Shown: in pieces, positions 25,600-34,732 of the stretch
Layout: each line of letters starts with the position of its first letter
Numbering within the stretch: the first letter of the stretch is position 1
DNA from: Roseibacterium beibuensis
GTDB lineage: Bacteria > Pseudomonadota > Alphaproteobacteria > Rhodobacterales > Rhodobacteraceae
Direction: 5' to 3'
NCBI RefSeq assembly: GCF_039542305.1
Contig: NZ_BAABHW010000003.1
Location: forward strand, 248,001 to 312,000
DNA: 64,000 nt
Translations under genes and position numbers: made by a program
Notes under the pieces: generated by a model
What the model was told of the DNA's origin: nothing
Database searches by the model: none
What the model saw: only the letters and a program-made list of their open reading frames with translations

Positions 25600-26030
25600 G
25601 CGTGTCCGGCCAGTGCCTTTGCGGGGCCGTCCGGTTCACCGCGTCCAAGCTGGGCGGCTTCGGCATCTGCCATTGCGGGCAGTGCAACCGCTGGCTGGGT
25701 GGCCCGATGCTGGGCGTGACGGTCGAAGAGGCCGACATGAGCGTGGCCGAGGGCGCCCCCATCGTGACCCGTCGCACCAGCGGCTGGGCCTCGCGCAGCC
25801 GCTGCGCGGCGTGCGGGTCGCCGCTGTGGTACCGGTTCGACAAGGGTGTCGACGGGGAAGGCAATTACGAGGTGCCGCTCGGCATCCTCGATGACGCCAA
25901 CGGGTTGGCGCTGACGCGGGAGATCTTCATCGACCGCAAACCCGACAGTTATTCCTTCGCGGGCGCGCATGAACGCCTGACGGAGGCCGAGACCTTGGCG
26001 CTTTATGCGCCCTCCAGTGAAGGAGCATGA
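25596..26030 (+). CDS. GFA-family (glutathione-dependent formaldehyde-activating-like) zinc-binding protein
   Basis: A 144-residue protein with the cysteine pattern of the GFA/CENP-V fold: GQCLCGAVRF (about 6-15), CHCGQCNRW (about 28-36) and CAACGSPLWYRF (about 71-82), which binds zinc. Only a few members act on S-hydroxymethylglutathione; most have no known substrate, so the enzyme name should not be taken literally. It is coupled by a 4-bp overlap to the secreted protein before it, and the gltB start lies 2 bp after its stop. A link to glutamate synthesis is only positional. Confidence 0.88.
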   Translation: MSVSGQCLCGAVRFTASKLGGFGICHCGQCNRWLGGPMLGVTVEEADMSVAEGAPIVTRRTSGWASRSRCAACGSPLWYRFDKGVDGEGNYEVPLGILDDANGLALTREIFIDRKPDSYSFAGAHERLTEAETLALYAPSSEGA

Positions 26031-26032
26031 CC

Positions 26033-29000
26033 ATGACGAAGTATGACGCCACCTGGGCCCGGTCCGAGGCAGCCAAGCGTGAATGGATGGCCGAGAACGG
26101 CATGTTCCGCGAAGAGGACGAGCATTCGTCCTGTGGCGTGGGCCTTGTCGTGTCCCTCGATGGCCAACCCACCCGTGCGGTCGTGGAAAACGGCATCAGC
26201 GCCCTCAAGGCGATCTGGCACCGCGGGGCGGTTGACGCCGACGGCAAGACCGGCGACGGCGCGGGCATCCACGTGCAGATCCCGGTGCATTTCTTCTACG
26301 ACCAGGTGCGCCGCACGGGCCACGAGCCGCGCATGAACGAGTTGATGGCCGTCGGTCAGGTGTTCCTGCCGCGCAACGATTTCGGCGCGCAGGAAACCTG
26401 CCGCACGATCGTGGAATCCGAAGTGCTGCGGATGGGCTATTACATCTATGGCTGGCGCCACGTGCCGGTCGATATCAGCGTGCTGGGCGAAAAGGCCAAC
26501 GCGACCCGCCCCGAGATCGAGCAGATCATCATCTCGAACTCCAAGGGCGTGGACGAGGAAACCTTCGAGCGCGAGCTTTACGTCATCCGCCGCCGGATCG
26601 AGAAGGCCGCCGCCGGTGCAGGCGTGAAGGAGCTGTATATCTGCTCGCTGTCCTGCCGCTCGGTCATCTACAAGGGCATGATGCTGGCCCAGGACGTCGC
26701 CGAGTTCTATCCCGATCTCAAGGACGAGCGGTTCGAGTCCGCCTTCGCGATCTACCACCAGCGCTATTCGACCAACACCTTCCCGCAATGGTGGCTGGCC
26801 CAGCCCTTCCGCATGCTGGCCCATAACGGCGAGATCAACACGCTCAAGGGCAACGTCAACTGGATGAAGAGCCACGAGATCCGGCTTTCCTCCGCGTATT
26901 TCGGCGAGATGGCCGAGGACATCAAACCGATCATCGCGCAGGGTGCATCCGACTCCGCCGCGCTGGATGCGGTGTTCGAAGTGCTGGTCCGGGCCGGGCG
27001 CACCGCGCCCATGGCCAAGACGATGCTTGTCCCCGAGGCCTGGAGCCAGACGGCCAGCGAACTGCCGCAGGCGTGGCAGGACATGTATTCCTACTGCAAC
27101 TCGGTGATGGAGCCGTGGGACGGCCCCGCCGCTCTGGCCATGACCGATGGGCGTTGGGTCTGCGCCGGGCTTGACCGGAACGGACTGCGCCCGATGCGCT
27201 ATGTCGTGACGGGGGACGGCATGCTTATCGCGGGGTCCGAGGCCGGCATGGTGCCGATCAACGAGGCCACCGTCGTCGAGAAGGGCGCGCTTGGTCCCGG
27301 CCAGATGATTGCCGTCGACATGGCCGAGCAGAAGCTGTTTCACGACACCGAGATCAAGGACGCGCTGGCCGCCAGCCGCCCCTTCGGCGAATGGGTCGGC
27401 AAGATCACCGATCTTGCTGTCGAAACCCGCGACGTGACCGAAACGGCGATCTTCGACGGCACCGATCTGCGCAAGCGGCAGGTGGCTGCCGGCTACTCGA
27501 TGGAAGAGCTGGAACAGATCCTTGCGCCCATGGCCGAGGACGGGAAAGAGGCCATCGCCTCGATGGGCGACGACACGCCCGCGGCTGTGCTGTCGAGCAT
27601 GTATCGCCCGCTCAGCCACTACTTCCGCCAGAACTTCAGCCAGGTGACGAACCCGCCGATCGACTCCTTGCGCGAATACCGGGTGATGAGCCTCAAGACC
27701 CGCTTTGGCAACCTCAAGAACGTGCTGGACGAAGACAGCAGCCAGACCGAGATCCTCGTGCTGGACAGCCCCTTTGTCGCGAACGCGCAGTTCGACGAGA
27801 TGGTGAAGTATTTCGGCGCCTCGCTCGTCACCATCGATTGCACCTTCCCCGCCGGTGGCAAACAGGGGGCGCTGCGCGACAACCTTTCCCGCATCCGGCA
27901 AGAGGCCGAGGATGCCGTGCGCTCGGGTGCAGGCCACATCGTGCTGACCGACCGGTTCCAGGGCGAAGATCGCGTGCCGATGCCCATGATCCTTGCGACC
28001 AGCGCGGTGCATAGCTGGCTGACGCATAAGGGCCTGCGCACCTTCTGTTCGCTCAACATCCGCTCGGCTGAATGCATCGACCCGCATTACTTCGCGGTTC
28101 TCGTCGGCTGTGGCGCGACCACGGTGAACGCCTATCTCGCGCAGGACAGCATCGCCGACCGGATCAATCGCGGGCTGATCGAAGGCACCCTGACCGAAGC
28201 CATGGCGCGGTATCGCGCGGCCATCGACGCGGGCCTGCTCAAGATCATGTCGAAGATGGGGATCTCGGTGATCTCGTCCTATCGCGGCGGCCTGAACTTC
28301 GAGGCCGTGGGCCTGAGCCGCGCGATGGTGAACGAGTATTTCCCGGGCATGCTGAGCCGCATTTCGGGCATCGGCGTCAGCGGCCTGCAAAAGAAGGTCG
28401 AGGAAGTGCATGCCAAGGGCTGGCAGGGTGGCGCGGACGTGCTGCCGCTGCCCATCGGCGGCTTCTACAAGGCGCGCCGCTCGGGCGAGAAGCACGCTTG
28501 GGAAGCGCAGACCATGCACATGATGCAGATGGCTTGTAACCGCGCCTCCTACGAGTTGTGGAAGCAGTATTCGAAGAAGATGCAAAGCAACCCGCCGATT
28601 CACCTGCGGGATCTGCTCGACATCAAGCCGCTCGGTGAGCCGATCAATATCGACGAAGTCGAAAGCATCACCTCGATCCGCAAGCGGTTCGTGACGCCGG
28701 GCATGTCGCTGGGCGCCCTGTCGCCCGAGGCGCACAAGACGCTGAACGTCGCCATGAACCGGATCGGCGCCAAGTCGGATTCCGGCGAGGGCGGCGAAGA
28801 TCCGGCGCATTTCGTGCCGGAGCCCAATGGCGACAACCCGTCGGCCAAGATCAAGCAGGTGGCCTCGGGTCGGTTCGGCGTGACCGCCGAGTACCTGAAC
28901 CACTGCGAAGAGCTTGAAATCAAGGTCGCCCAGGGCGCCAAGCCCGGCGAGGGCGGCCAGTTGCCCGGGATGAAGGTCACCGACCTGATCGCGCGGCTGC

Positions 29001-30577
29001 GGCACTCGACCAAGGGTGTGACGTTGATCTCGCCCCCGCCGCACCACGACATCTACTCGATCGAGGATCTGGCGCAGCTGATCTACGACCTCAAGCAGAT
29101 CAACCCGCGCTGCAAGGTGACGGTGAAGCTGGTGGCGTCCTCGGGCGTCGGCACGATTGCCGCCGGTGTCGCCAAGGCCAAGGCGGACGTGATCCTGATC
29201 TCGGGTCACAATGGCGGCACGGGCGCGTCGCCCGCGACCTCGATCAAGTATGCGGGTCTGCCGTGGGAAATGGGCCTGACCGAAGCGCACCAGGTCCTGG
29301 CGATGAACAAGCTGCGCGATCGCGTGACGCTGCGCACCGATGGCGGCCTGCGCACCGGGCGGGACATCGTGATGGCCGCGATGATGGGGGCCGAGGAATA
29401 CGGCATCGGCACCGCGGCCCTGATCGCGATGGGCTGCATCATGGTGCGTCAGTGCCAGTCGAACACCTGCCCCGTGGGCGTCTGCACGCAGGACCCCAAG
29501 CTGCGTGAGAAATTCACGGGCAATGCGGACAAGGTGGTCAACCTCATCACCTTCTACGCGCAGGAAGTGCGGGAAATCCTCGCCTCCATCGGGGCACGCA
29601 GCCTCGATGACGTGATCGGGCGTGCCGACCTTCTGACGCAGGTCAGCCGTGGTGCCGCGCATCTGGACGATCTGGACCTGAACCCGATGCTCATCACCGT
29701 CGATGGCGCGGATCGCATCGTCTATGACCGCTACAAGCCGCGCAACGCCGTGCCGGACACGCTGGACGCCCAGATCGTGAAGGACGGGCATCGGTTCCTC
29801 GAAGACGGGGAAAAGATGCAGCTCAGCTACGCGGTGCAGAACACGCTGCGGACGATCGGCACCCGCACCTCCAGCCATATCGTCAAGAATTTCGGGATGC
29901 GGAACACGCTCCAGCCCGATCACCTGACGGTCAAGCTGGAAGGGTCGGCTGGCCAATCGCTGGGGGCCTTCGCCGCGCCCGGTCTGAAGCTGGAAGTGTC
30001 GGGCGACGCCAACGACTATGTCGGCAAGGGCCTGTCGGGTGGCATCATCGTTGTGAAACCGCCGCAGGTCAGCCCGCTCAAGGCCGACGAAAACGTCATC
30101 ATCGGCAATACGGTGCTTTATGGCGCGACCGATGGATACCTCTTCGCCGCGGGCCGGGCCGGGGAACGCTTTGCCGTGCGGAACTCGGGCGCGAAGGTCG
30201 TGGTCGAGGGCTGTGGCTCGAACGGGTGCGAGTACATGACCGGTGGCGTGGCCGTCATCCTCGGGTCGATCGGGGCCAATTTCGGGGCCGGCATGACCGG
30301 CGGCATGGCCTATCTCTACGATCCCGAGGGGCAGGCCGGCGTCAACATGAACCTTGAAACGCTGGTGACCTGCCCCGTGACGGTCGAGCACTGGGAGCAG
30401 CAGCTTCGCGGCCTGGTCGAAAGCCACCTGAAGGAAACCCGCAGCCGCAAGGCCGCCGATATCCTCCAGCACTGGGAGATCGAGCTGAAGAACTTCGTCC
30501 AGGTCTGCCCGAAAGAGATGCTGGACAAGCTGGCCCATCCGCTGGGAATCGAGGCGGGAGCCGTGCCGGCGGAGTAA
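26033..30577 (+). CDS. gltB: Glutamate synthase (NADPH) large subunit
   Basis: Class II glutamine amidotransferase and synthase subunit, 1514 residues. A 33-residue propeptide precedes Cys34 (SSCGVGLVVSLDG), which becomes the N-terminal nucleophile. The NTN-hydrolase domain includes RYSTNTFPQWWLAQPFRMLA and HNGEINTLKGN. The central and FMN domains include ISGHNGGTGASP. The 3Fe-4S cysteines are in GCIMVRQCQSNTCPVGVCTQ. The C-terminal GXGXG beta-helix (for example GCGSNGCEYMTGG) closes the protein. The ATG at 26033 is preferred because AAGGAG (26020-26025) is 7 nt upstream; ATG 26027 would be one base from it. A strong terminator follows. Confidence 0.97.
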   Translation: MTKYDATWARSEAAKREWMAENGMFREEDEHSSCGVGLVVSLDGQPTRAVVENGISALKAIWHRGAVDADGKTGDGAGIHVQIPVHFFYDQVRRTGHEPRMNELMAVGQVFLPRNDFGAQETCRTIVESEVLRMGYYIYGWRHVPVDISVLGEKANATRPEIEQIIISNSKGVDEETFERELYVIRRRIEKAAAGAGVKELYICSLSCRSVIYKGMMLAQDVAEFYPDLKDERFESAFAIYHQRYSTNTFPQWWLAQPFRMLAHNGEINTLKGNVNWMKSHEIRLSSAYFGEMAEDIKPIIAQGASDSAALDAVFEVLVRAGRTAPMAKTMLVPEAWSQTASELPQAWQDMYSYCNSVMEPWDGPAALAMTDGRWVCAGLDRNGLRPMRYVVTGDGMLIAGSEAGMVPINEATVVEKGALGPGQMIAVDMAEQKLFHDTEIKDALAASRPFGEWVGKITDLAVETRDVTETAIFDGTDLRKRQVAAGYSMEELEQILAPMAEDGKEAIASMGDDTPAAVLSSMYRPLSHYFRQNFSQVTNPPIDSLREYRVMSLKTRFGNLKNVLDEDSSQTEILVLDSPFVANAQFDEMVKYFGASLVTIDCTFPAGGKQGALRDNLSRIRQEAEDAVRSGAGHIVLTDRFQGEDRVPMPMILATSAVHSWLTHKGLRTFCSLNIRSAECIDPHYFAVLVGCGATTVNAYLAQDSIADRINRGLIEGTLTEAMARYRAAIDAGLLKIMSKMGISVISSYRGGLNFEAVGLSRAMVNEYFPGMLSRISGIGVSGLQKKVEEVHAKGWQGGADVLPLPIGGFYKARRSGEKHAWEAQTMHMMQMACNRASYELWKQYSKKMQSNPPIHLRDLLDIKPLGEPINIDEVESITSIRKRFVTPGMSLGALSPEAHKTLNVAMNRIGAKSDSGEGGEDPAHFVPEPNGDNPSAKIKQVASGRFGVTAEYLNHCEELEIKVAQGAKPGEGGQLPGMKVTDLIARLRHSTKGVTLISPPPHHDIYSIEDLAQLIYDLKQINPRCKVTVKLVASSGVGTIAAGVAKAKADVILISGHNGGTGASPATSIKYAGLPWEMGLTEAHQVLAMNKLRDRVTLRTDGGLRTGRDIVMAAMMGAEEYGIGTAALIAMGCIMVRQCQSNTCPVGVCTQDPKLREKFTGNADKVVNLITFYAQEVREILASIGARSLDDVIGRADLLTQVSRGAAHLDDLDLNPMLITVDGADRIVYDRYKPRNAVPDTLDAQIVKDGHRFLEDGEKMQLSYAVQNTLRTIGTRTSSHIVKNFGMRNTLQPDHLTVKLEGSAGQSLGAFAAPGLKLEVSGDANDYVGKGLSGGIIVVKPPQVSPLKADENVIIGNTVLYGATDGYLFAAGRAGERFAVRNSGAKVVVEGCGSNGCEYMTGGVAVILGSIGANFGAGMTGGMAYLYDPEGQAGVNMNLETLVTCPVTVEHWEQQLRGLVESHLKETRSRKAADILQHWEIELKNFVQVCPKEMLDKLAHPLGIEAGAVPAE

Positions 30578-30610
30578 CCCGCCAACGGTCGAAATACCGC
30601 CACAAAGCAT

Positions 30611-30647
30611 GGAAAAGGCCCCGGTCAGAACGACCGGGGCCTTTTCC
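30611..30647. terminator. Strong bidirectional-type terminator after gltB
   Basis: Perfect 16-bp inverted repeat (30611-30626 and 30632-30647) with the 5-nt loop AGAAC. The outer part of each arm is A/T-rich (GGAAAA / TTTTCC) and the core is GGCCCCGGTC / GACCGGGGCC, so on the plus strand it ends in CCTTTTCC. It stands 33 bp after the gltB stop. AT-rich DNA (30648-30680) follows, before the Hint-domain gene. Confidence 0.9.
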
Positions 30648-30801
30648 AATTATATGAGAAATATAGGAAATTTTTGACGTGCCCCCTCTCCGTCGATTGT
30701 TTTCGGATCGGAACGATTGTCCTGCGTTTACCCTAATTGTTCCTGAATGCCGCCCGTTTTGAGGGACAGCTTTGCTCTCAATCAAAAGGGCAGAGCGCAA
30801 G

Positions 30802-31710
30802 ATGGCTGACACCTATTACGATCAGTTCTTCATCATCGATCCCGCCAATCCGCCAGGCTTCGGGACGATCTTGACCCCGCAGGTCTTCGCGATCGTGGAT
30901 GTGAACGAGGACGGGTTGATCGACGGTCCCAGCGGCGATTCCATTGATGGCAGCGACGTCACCGCGGTTTACAACGGCGACCAGATCAGCGTTCGCGTGG
31001 ATGGCGTCACGCAATGGATCGAGGGAACGACCTTTTACCTTGCGGACGGACGCGCCGTTTTCACCCCGAATGACGGTACGGTCCTTGAGACGGCGAGTTT
31101 CCGCACCGCGTCCTACGTCACGCAGGACACCAACATGCCTGTGGGCGACCTTGGCCCGCCCTGCCTGACACGGGGAACACGGGTCGAAACCGCGCGCGGA
31201 CCCGTGCCGGTCGAGGATTTGTGCCCCGGCGACCTGATCGAAACCCTGGATCACGGGATGCAACCGCTTCTCTGGCTGGGCCAGACAAGCGTGGACGCCA
31301 GTGCCGAACATGCGCCGATCCGGTTCGCGCGGGGTGCCATCGGGAATGACGAAGTGCTGCTTGTCTCTCCGCAACACCGCATGTTCATCGGCGGTTGGGA
31401 AGCGCAGCTTTACTACGGCGACGACGAGGTTCTGGTCGCGGCCAAGCACCTCGTGAACGGCACAACCATTCGGCCCGAACCGAAACCGACCGAGACGTAT
31501 TTCCACCTGCTGTTCGCTCGGCACGAGATCATCAAGGCGGGCGGTGTCTGGTCGGAAAGCTACCTGCCCGATAGCGGGCTTGCCCGGCATGAGCGCGATC
31601 TGCGTGCGGCCCTGAAAGATCGGTATCCCAGTGTCGCCGAGGCCTTGCGCGCCGCCCCCCTGGCCCGTCCGCAGGTCCGCCGGTTCGAAGCGGCGCTACT
31701 GGCCGCCTGA
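30802..31710 (+). CDS. Hint-domain (Hedgehog/intein-like) protein
   Basis: A 302-residue protein. Residues 1 to about 115 are acidic and Asp/Gly-rich, with a possible Ca2+-binding-like loop VDVNEDGLIDG (about 32-42). Residues from about 121 onward are a Hint_2 domain: CLTRGTRVETARGPVPVEDL (Cys121 as the potential nucleophile), PGDLIETLDHG, the histidine motif LVSPQHRMFIGG, and FHLLFARHEIIKAGGVWSES. Such proteins are abundant in Rhodobacteraceae, are often secreted by type I systems, and are of unknown function. No secretion genes lie nearby. The ATG at 30802 is preferred over an upstream TTG at 30772, but the ribosome-binding site is weak. Confidence 0.85.
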   Translation: MADTYYDQFFIIDPANPPGFGTILTPQVFAIVDVNEDGLIDGPSGDSIDGSDVTAVYNGDQISVRVDGVTQWIEGTTFYLADGRAVFTPNDGTVLETASFRTASYVTQDTNMPVGDLGPPCLTRGTRVETARGPVPVEDLCPGDLIETLDHGMQPLLWLGQTSVDASAEHAPIRFARGAIGNDEVLLVSPQHRMFIGGWEAQLYYGDDEVLVAAKHLVNGTTIRPEPKPTETYFHLLFARHEIIKAGGVWSESYLPDSGLARHERDLRAALKDRYPSVAEALRAAPLARPQVRRFEAALLAA

Positions 31711-31716
31711 ACCGGG

Positions 31717-32592
31717 TCAGCCGGTGACGAACTCGTCCACGGAATAGCCTTGCAGATACAGAAGCGCGGTCAGATCGCCGTGGTTCAGCCGATGCGGCGC
31801 CTGTGCCTGCACCGCCGGTTTGGCATGCAGCGCGACCCCCGTTCCGGCCAGCCCCAGCATCCCGAGGTCATTGGCGCCGTCTCCCACGGCGATCACGTCC
31901 CTGGGGGACAGGCCAAGCCGTTCGGTGATCTCGTGCAGGGCCTGCACCTTGGCCTCACGTCCAAGGATCGGGCGCGCCACGTCACCGGTCAGCACGCCAT
32001 CCTCCGCCAACAGCGTGTTGGCGCGGTGTTCGTCGAAGCCCAGCCATTCCGCGACAGCCGTCGTGAAGGCGGTAAACCCGCCAGACACCAGCGCGGCGTG
32101 AGCGCCATGCGCCTTCATCGTGGCGATCAGGGTCTTGCCGCCCGGCATCAGCGAGATGCGCTTTTGCAGCACGTCCGAGATCACGGAGTTTGGCAGACCT
32201 TTCAACAGGCCGACACGTTCCAGAAGCGCCTCTTCGAAATCCAGATCACCATTCATCGCGCGCGCGGTGATGTCGGTCACGCGGTCGCCAACGCCGGCTT
32301 CGGCGGCCAGTTCGTCGATGCATTCCTGCTGGATCATGGTCGAATCCATGTCGGCCAGCAGCATGGCTTTGCGTCGCCCCTCGGTCTTCTGCGCGACCAT
32401 GTCTACGCCCTCGGATTGCAGGCTGTCCCAGACCGAGCCGATGTTTTTCGGCAGGCGCGCAACCTCGAACTCGGCGGCATGGTTCGGGTTCAGCCAGACC
32501 GCATCGCCGCCCCCCATCGCGTTGCGCAGGGTCGTGACCAGTTCGGGGTCGAGGTACATGGCGGAATTGGTGATCAGGGTAACGGTATGCAT
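31717..32592 (-). CDS. serB: Phosphoserine phosphatase
   Basis: Last step of serine biosynthesis: O-phosphoserine to serine and phosphate. HAD-superfamily motif I is MLLADMDSTMIQQECIDELA, motif II includes LVSGGFTAFTTAVA, and VIAVGDGANDLGMLGLAGTG carries motif IV. Length is 291 residues with an ACT-like N-terminal part (MHTVTLITNSAMYLDPELV). The start is ATG 32592. The gene is monocistronic in the window, about 19 kb from serC-serA, and divergent from the membrane hydrolase gene. Confidence 0.96.
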   Translation of the reverse strand: MHTVTLITNSAMYLDPELVTTLRNAMGGGDAVWLNPNHAAEFEVARLPKNIGSVWDSLQSEGVDMVAQKTEGRRKAMLLADMDSTMIQQECIDELAAEAGVGDRVTDITARAMNGDLDFEEALLERVGLLKGLPNSVISDVLQKRISLMPGGKTLIATMKAHGAHAALVSGGFTAFTTAVAEWLGFDEHRANTLLAEDGVLTGDVARPILGREAKVQALHEITERLGLSPRDVIAVGDGANDLGMLGLAGTGVALHAKPAVQAQAPHRLNHGDLTALLYLQGYSVDEFVTG

Positions 32593-32710
32593 GGGGCCAA
32601 AACGGTTGCGAGAATTGAATCGAGCGTAAAGCACGCAGCGCGACAAAGGGCCAGTGGCAAGCGTTGCCCTGCGGGTTAGGTTGCTGCCAAAGCAACACGG
32701 GAGCGGTGGA

Positions 32711-34186
32711 GTGAAACGGCACGCGCTGATGGCAATCCTGGCGGTGGTTTGCGTTGCGGCGGGGCTGTTCCTGCTGGAACGCCCGCGTGCGGGGTTGGAC
32801 ATCACCCATACCGAGGTCGGCACAACGCCCGTCACCGTGATGCAACGCCCGGGCGCCGAGGCCCCGGTCGTCATCATCGCGCATGGGTTTGCCGGGTCTC
32901 GGCAGTTGATGGCGGCCTACCAGCTGACGCTGGCGCAGGCGGGCTATATCACCGCCAGTTTCGATCTGGAGGGGCACGGGCGTAACCCGGTGCCGATGTC
33001 GGGCGACGTGACCTCGGTCGATGGCACGACGCAACTTCTGATGGCCGAGATCGGGCGCGTGACGGATGCCATGCTGGATCTGCCCGGCGCAGAGCCGCGC
33101 GTGGCGCTGGTCGGGCACTCCATGGCCTCGGACATCATCATCCGGCAGGGGATCAGCGATGACCGCGTCGAGGCGATTGTCGGCATCTCGGTGTTCAGCG
33201 AGGCGGTCACCGAGGATCAGCCGCAGAATCTGCTGCTGCTCAACGGCGCGTGGGAGGGCATGCTGCGCGAGGAAGCCCGCCGCGTGATGGCCGAGATCGG
33301 CGCCGAGGAAGGGCAGACGGTCGGCACCCCCGGCGAGGGGTTCGCACGGCGCGCGGTGGCCGCCCCAAGGGTCGAGCATGTGAGCGTGCTCTATTCGCCG
33401 GTTGCCTTGCGAGAGACGCGGGCGTGGCTGGACGAGAGCTTTGACCGAGACAGCGCCGGACCCGTCGCCGCGATAGGTTGGCCCATCCTGTTGACCCTGT
33501 TCGGCATCGTGCTGCTGGCCCGTCCCTTGGCCCACCTCTTGCAGGTTGGTCACGCGCCATGGTCACCGACCCGTGGCCAGTTCTGGGCTTTGGCCGTGGT
33601 CCCGGCTGTGGTGACGCCGCTGGTTCTGGCGCTGTTCGAAACGCGGGTGCTGCCCGTACTGGTGGCCGATTACCTGGCGCTTCACCTGGCCCTTTATGGC
33701 GCTTTGGTCCTGATCGGCGCGGCCTGGGCCAAGGGGTTCCCCGCGCGGTCAGGCTGGATCTGGGGCTTTGCGCTGGCCGCTTACGGGTTGCTGGCCTTCG
33801 GGGGCGTGATGGATCGTTACGTGGCCAGTTTTGTGCCTGTCGCGGGGCGGTTGCCGGTCATGGCGCTTATCCTGCCGGGTGCGGTGCTTGCGATGATCGC
33901 CGATGCCGTTCTTCTGGAGGCGGGGCGCGCGGCGCTCTGGCGGCGCTGGGTGGCGCGGCTGGCGTTCCTTGTGTCGCTGGGCATCGCTGTCGCGCTCGAT
34001 TTCGAGCGTCTTTTCTTCCTTATCATCATCCTGCCGGTGATCGGCCTGTTCTACGCCAGTTTCGGCCTGATGGGCGGCTGGGTCGGGCGGCGCACCGGGT
34101 CGGTTCTGGCGATGGGGCTGGGGTTGGGCCTTGTCCTGGGTTGGGCGCTGGGCGTCAGCTTCCCGATGTTCGACCCGTCCTTGTGA
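32711..34186 (+). CDS. Membrane-anchored alpha/beta hydrolase with C-terminal multi-span region
   Basis: A 491-residue protein in three parts. An N-terminal membrane segment (MAILAVVCVAAGLFLL, about 7-22) precedes an alpha/beta-hydrolase domain (about 50-230) with VVIIAHGFAGSRQLMAAY (oxyanion region), SFDLEGHGRNP and the nucleophile elbow ALVGHSMASDIII (Gly-His-Ser-Met-Ala). From about 250 there are eight or so hydrophobic segments. The catalytic domain would face the periplasm or cytoplasm depending on topology, which I cannot settle. The GTG start at 32711 is supported by GGGAG about 9 nt upstream. Substrate unknown; the architecture suggests a lipid or surface ester. Confidence 0.7.
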   Translation: MKRHALMAILAVVCVAAGLFLLERPRAGLDITHTEVGTTPVTVMQRPGAEAPVVIIAHGFAGSRQLMAAYQLTLAQAGYITASFDLEGHGRNPVPMSGDVTSVDGTTQLLMAEIGRVTDAMLDLPGAEPRVALVGHSMASDIIIRQGISDDRVEAIVGISVFSEAVTEDQPQNLLLLNGAWEGMLREEARRVMAEIGAEEGQTVGTPGEGFARRAVAAPRVEHVSVLYSPVALRETRAWLDESFDRDSAGPVAAIGWPILLTLFGIVLLARPLAHLLQVGHAPWSPTRGQFWALAVVPAVVTPLVLALFETRVLPVLVADYLALHLALYGALVLIGAAWAKGFPARSGWIWGFALAAYGLLAFGGVMDRYVASFVPVAGRLPVMALILPGAVLAMIADAVLLEAGRAALWRRWVARLAFLVSLGIAVALDFERLFFLIIILPVIGLFYASFGLMGGWVGRRTGSVLAMGLGLGLVLGWALGVSFPMFDPSL

Positions 34187-34198
34187 CCGTCTTTGTGC

Positions 34199-34732
34199 CT
34201 ACGGCGCGATCCATGCGCCGCCCCATCGGTCCGTCGCGGTGAACAGGGCGCGCTGATGCGTGTCGCCAAGCGACAGGGCGTCGATTTCGGCCAGATGAAT
34301 ACGGATCAGGGCAAAGCGGGCGGGGTCGCCTTGGGACCCGTCCGGCTTTTTGCCGGGCGTGCCGGGGGCCGGGCCGCCGTAATTCGCCTGCGCCTCGGGC
34401 GGGAGACGGTCGAACACGTCCCGGTCGCCTTGCCGCATCTCGGCCCGGCCCCGCATCCGGATCTGAAGGCGCGCCTTGGGCACCCAGACATGAAGCGCGA
34501 CGCGGGGATCGGCCGTGATCTGCGCATATTTGGGGGACGCCGCATCGGTATGCAGGTCGAGGGTCGCGCCCGCGCGATCGGCACCTCGCAGGACGAGCGT
34601 CCGAATCTCTGGCCCCTCCGGCGCGATCGTGGCCAAGGTCGGGTGCCGGGCCGGGTGCTTTCGGTCGGCGACACCGCGCGACAGATGGCTCCAAACAGTG
34701 TCTAAAAGCCCGTTTAGACTATAGTCATTCAT
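34199..34732 (-). CDS. Pyridoxamine 5'-phosphate oxidase-like FMN-binding protein
   Basis: A 177-residue split-barrel flavoprotein. The family core is ATIAPEGPEIRTLVLRG (about 34-50), followed by LDLHTDAASPKYAQITADPR and VALHVWVPKARLQIRMRG (FMN contacts). RIHLAEIDALSLGDTHQRAL near the C-terminus matches the Alr4036/PNPOx-related group rather than true PdxH. The ATG overlaps the stop of the AttH-like gene by 8 bp, so it is the last gene of the minus-strand run from the B12 operon. Activity is unknown; PNPOx-like proteins include flavin reductases and haem-degrading enzymes. Confidence 0.82.
   Translation of the reverse strand: MNDYSLNGLLDTVWSHLSRGVADRKHPARHPTLATIAPEGPEIRTLVLRGADRAGATLDLHTDAASPKYAQITADPRVALHVWVPKARLQIRMRGRAEMRQGDRDVFDRLPPEAQANYGGPAPGTPGKKPDGSQGDPARFALIRIHLAEIDALSLGDTHQRALFTATDRWGGAWIAP

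Noticed and set aside
26003..30649. A 1548-codon open frame antisense to gltB
   Set aside because: It mirrors the codon structure of gltB, has no family motifs or plausible start signal, and arises from high third-position GC.
32593..32710. Short inverted repeats GGCAA-GCG-TTGCC and GTTGCT-GCCAA-AGCAAC between serB and the hydrolase gene
   Set aside because: Short arms of this size are expected by chance in GC-rich spacers, and no matching motif was seen elsewhere.
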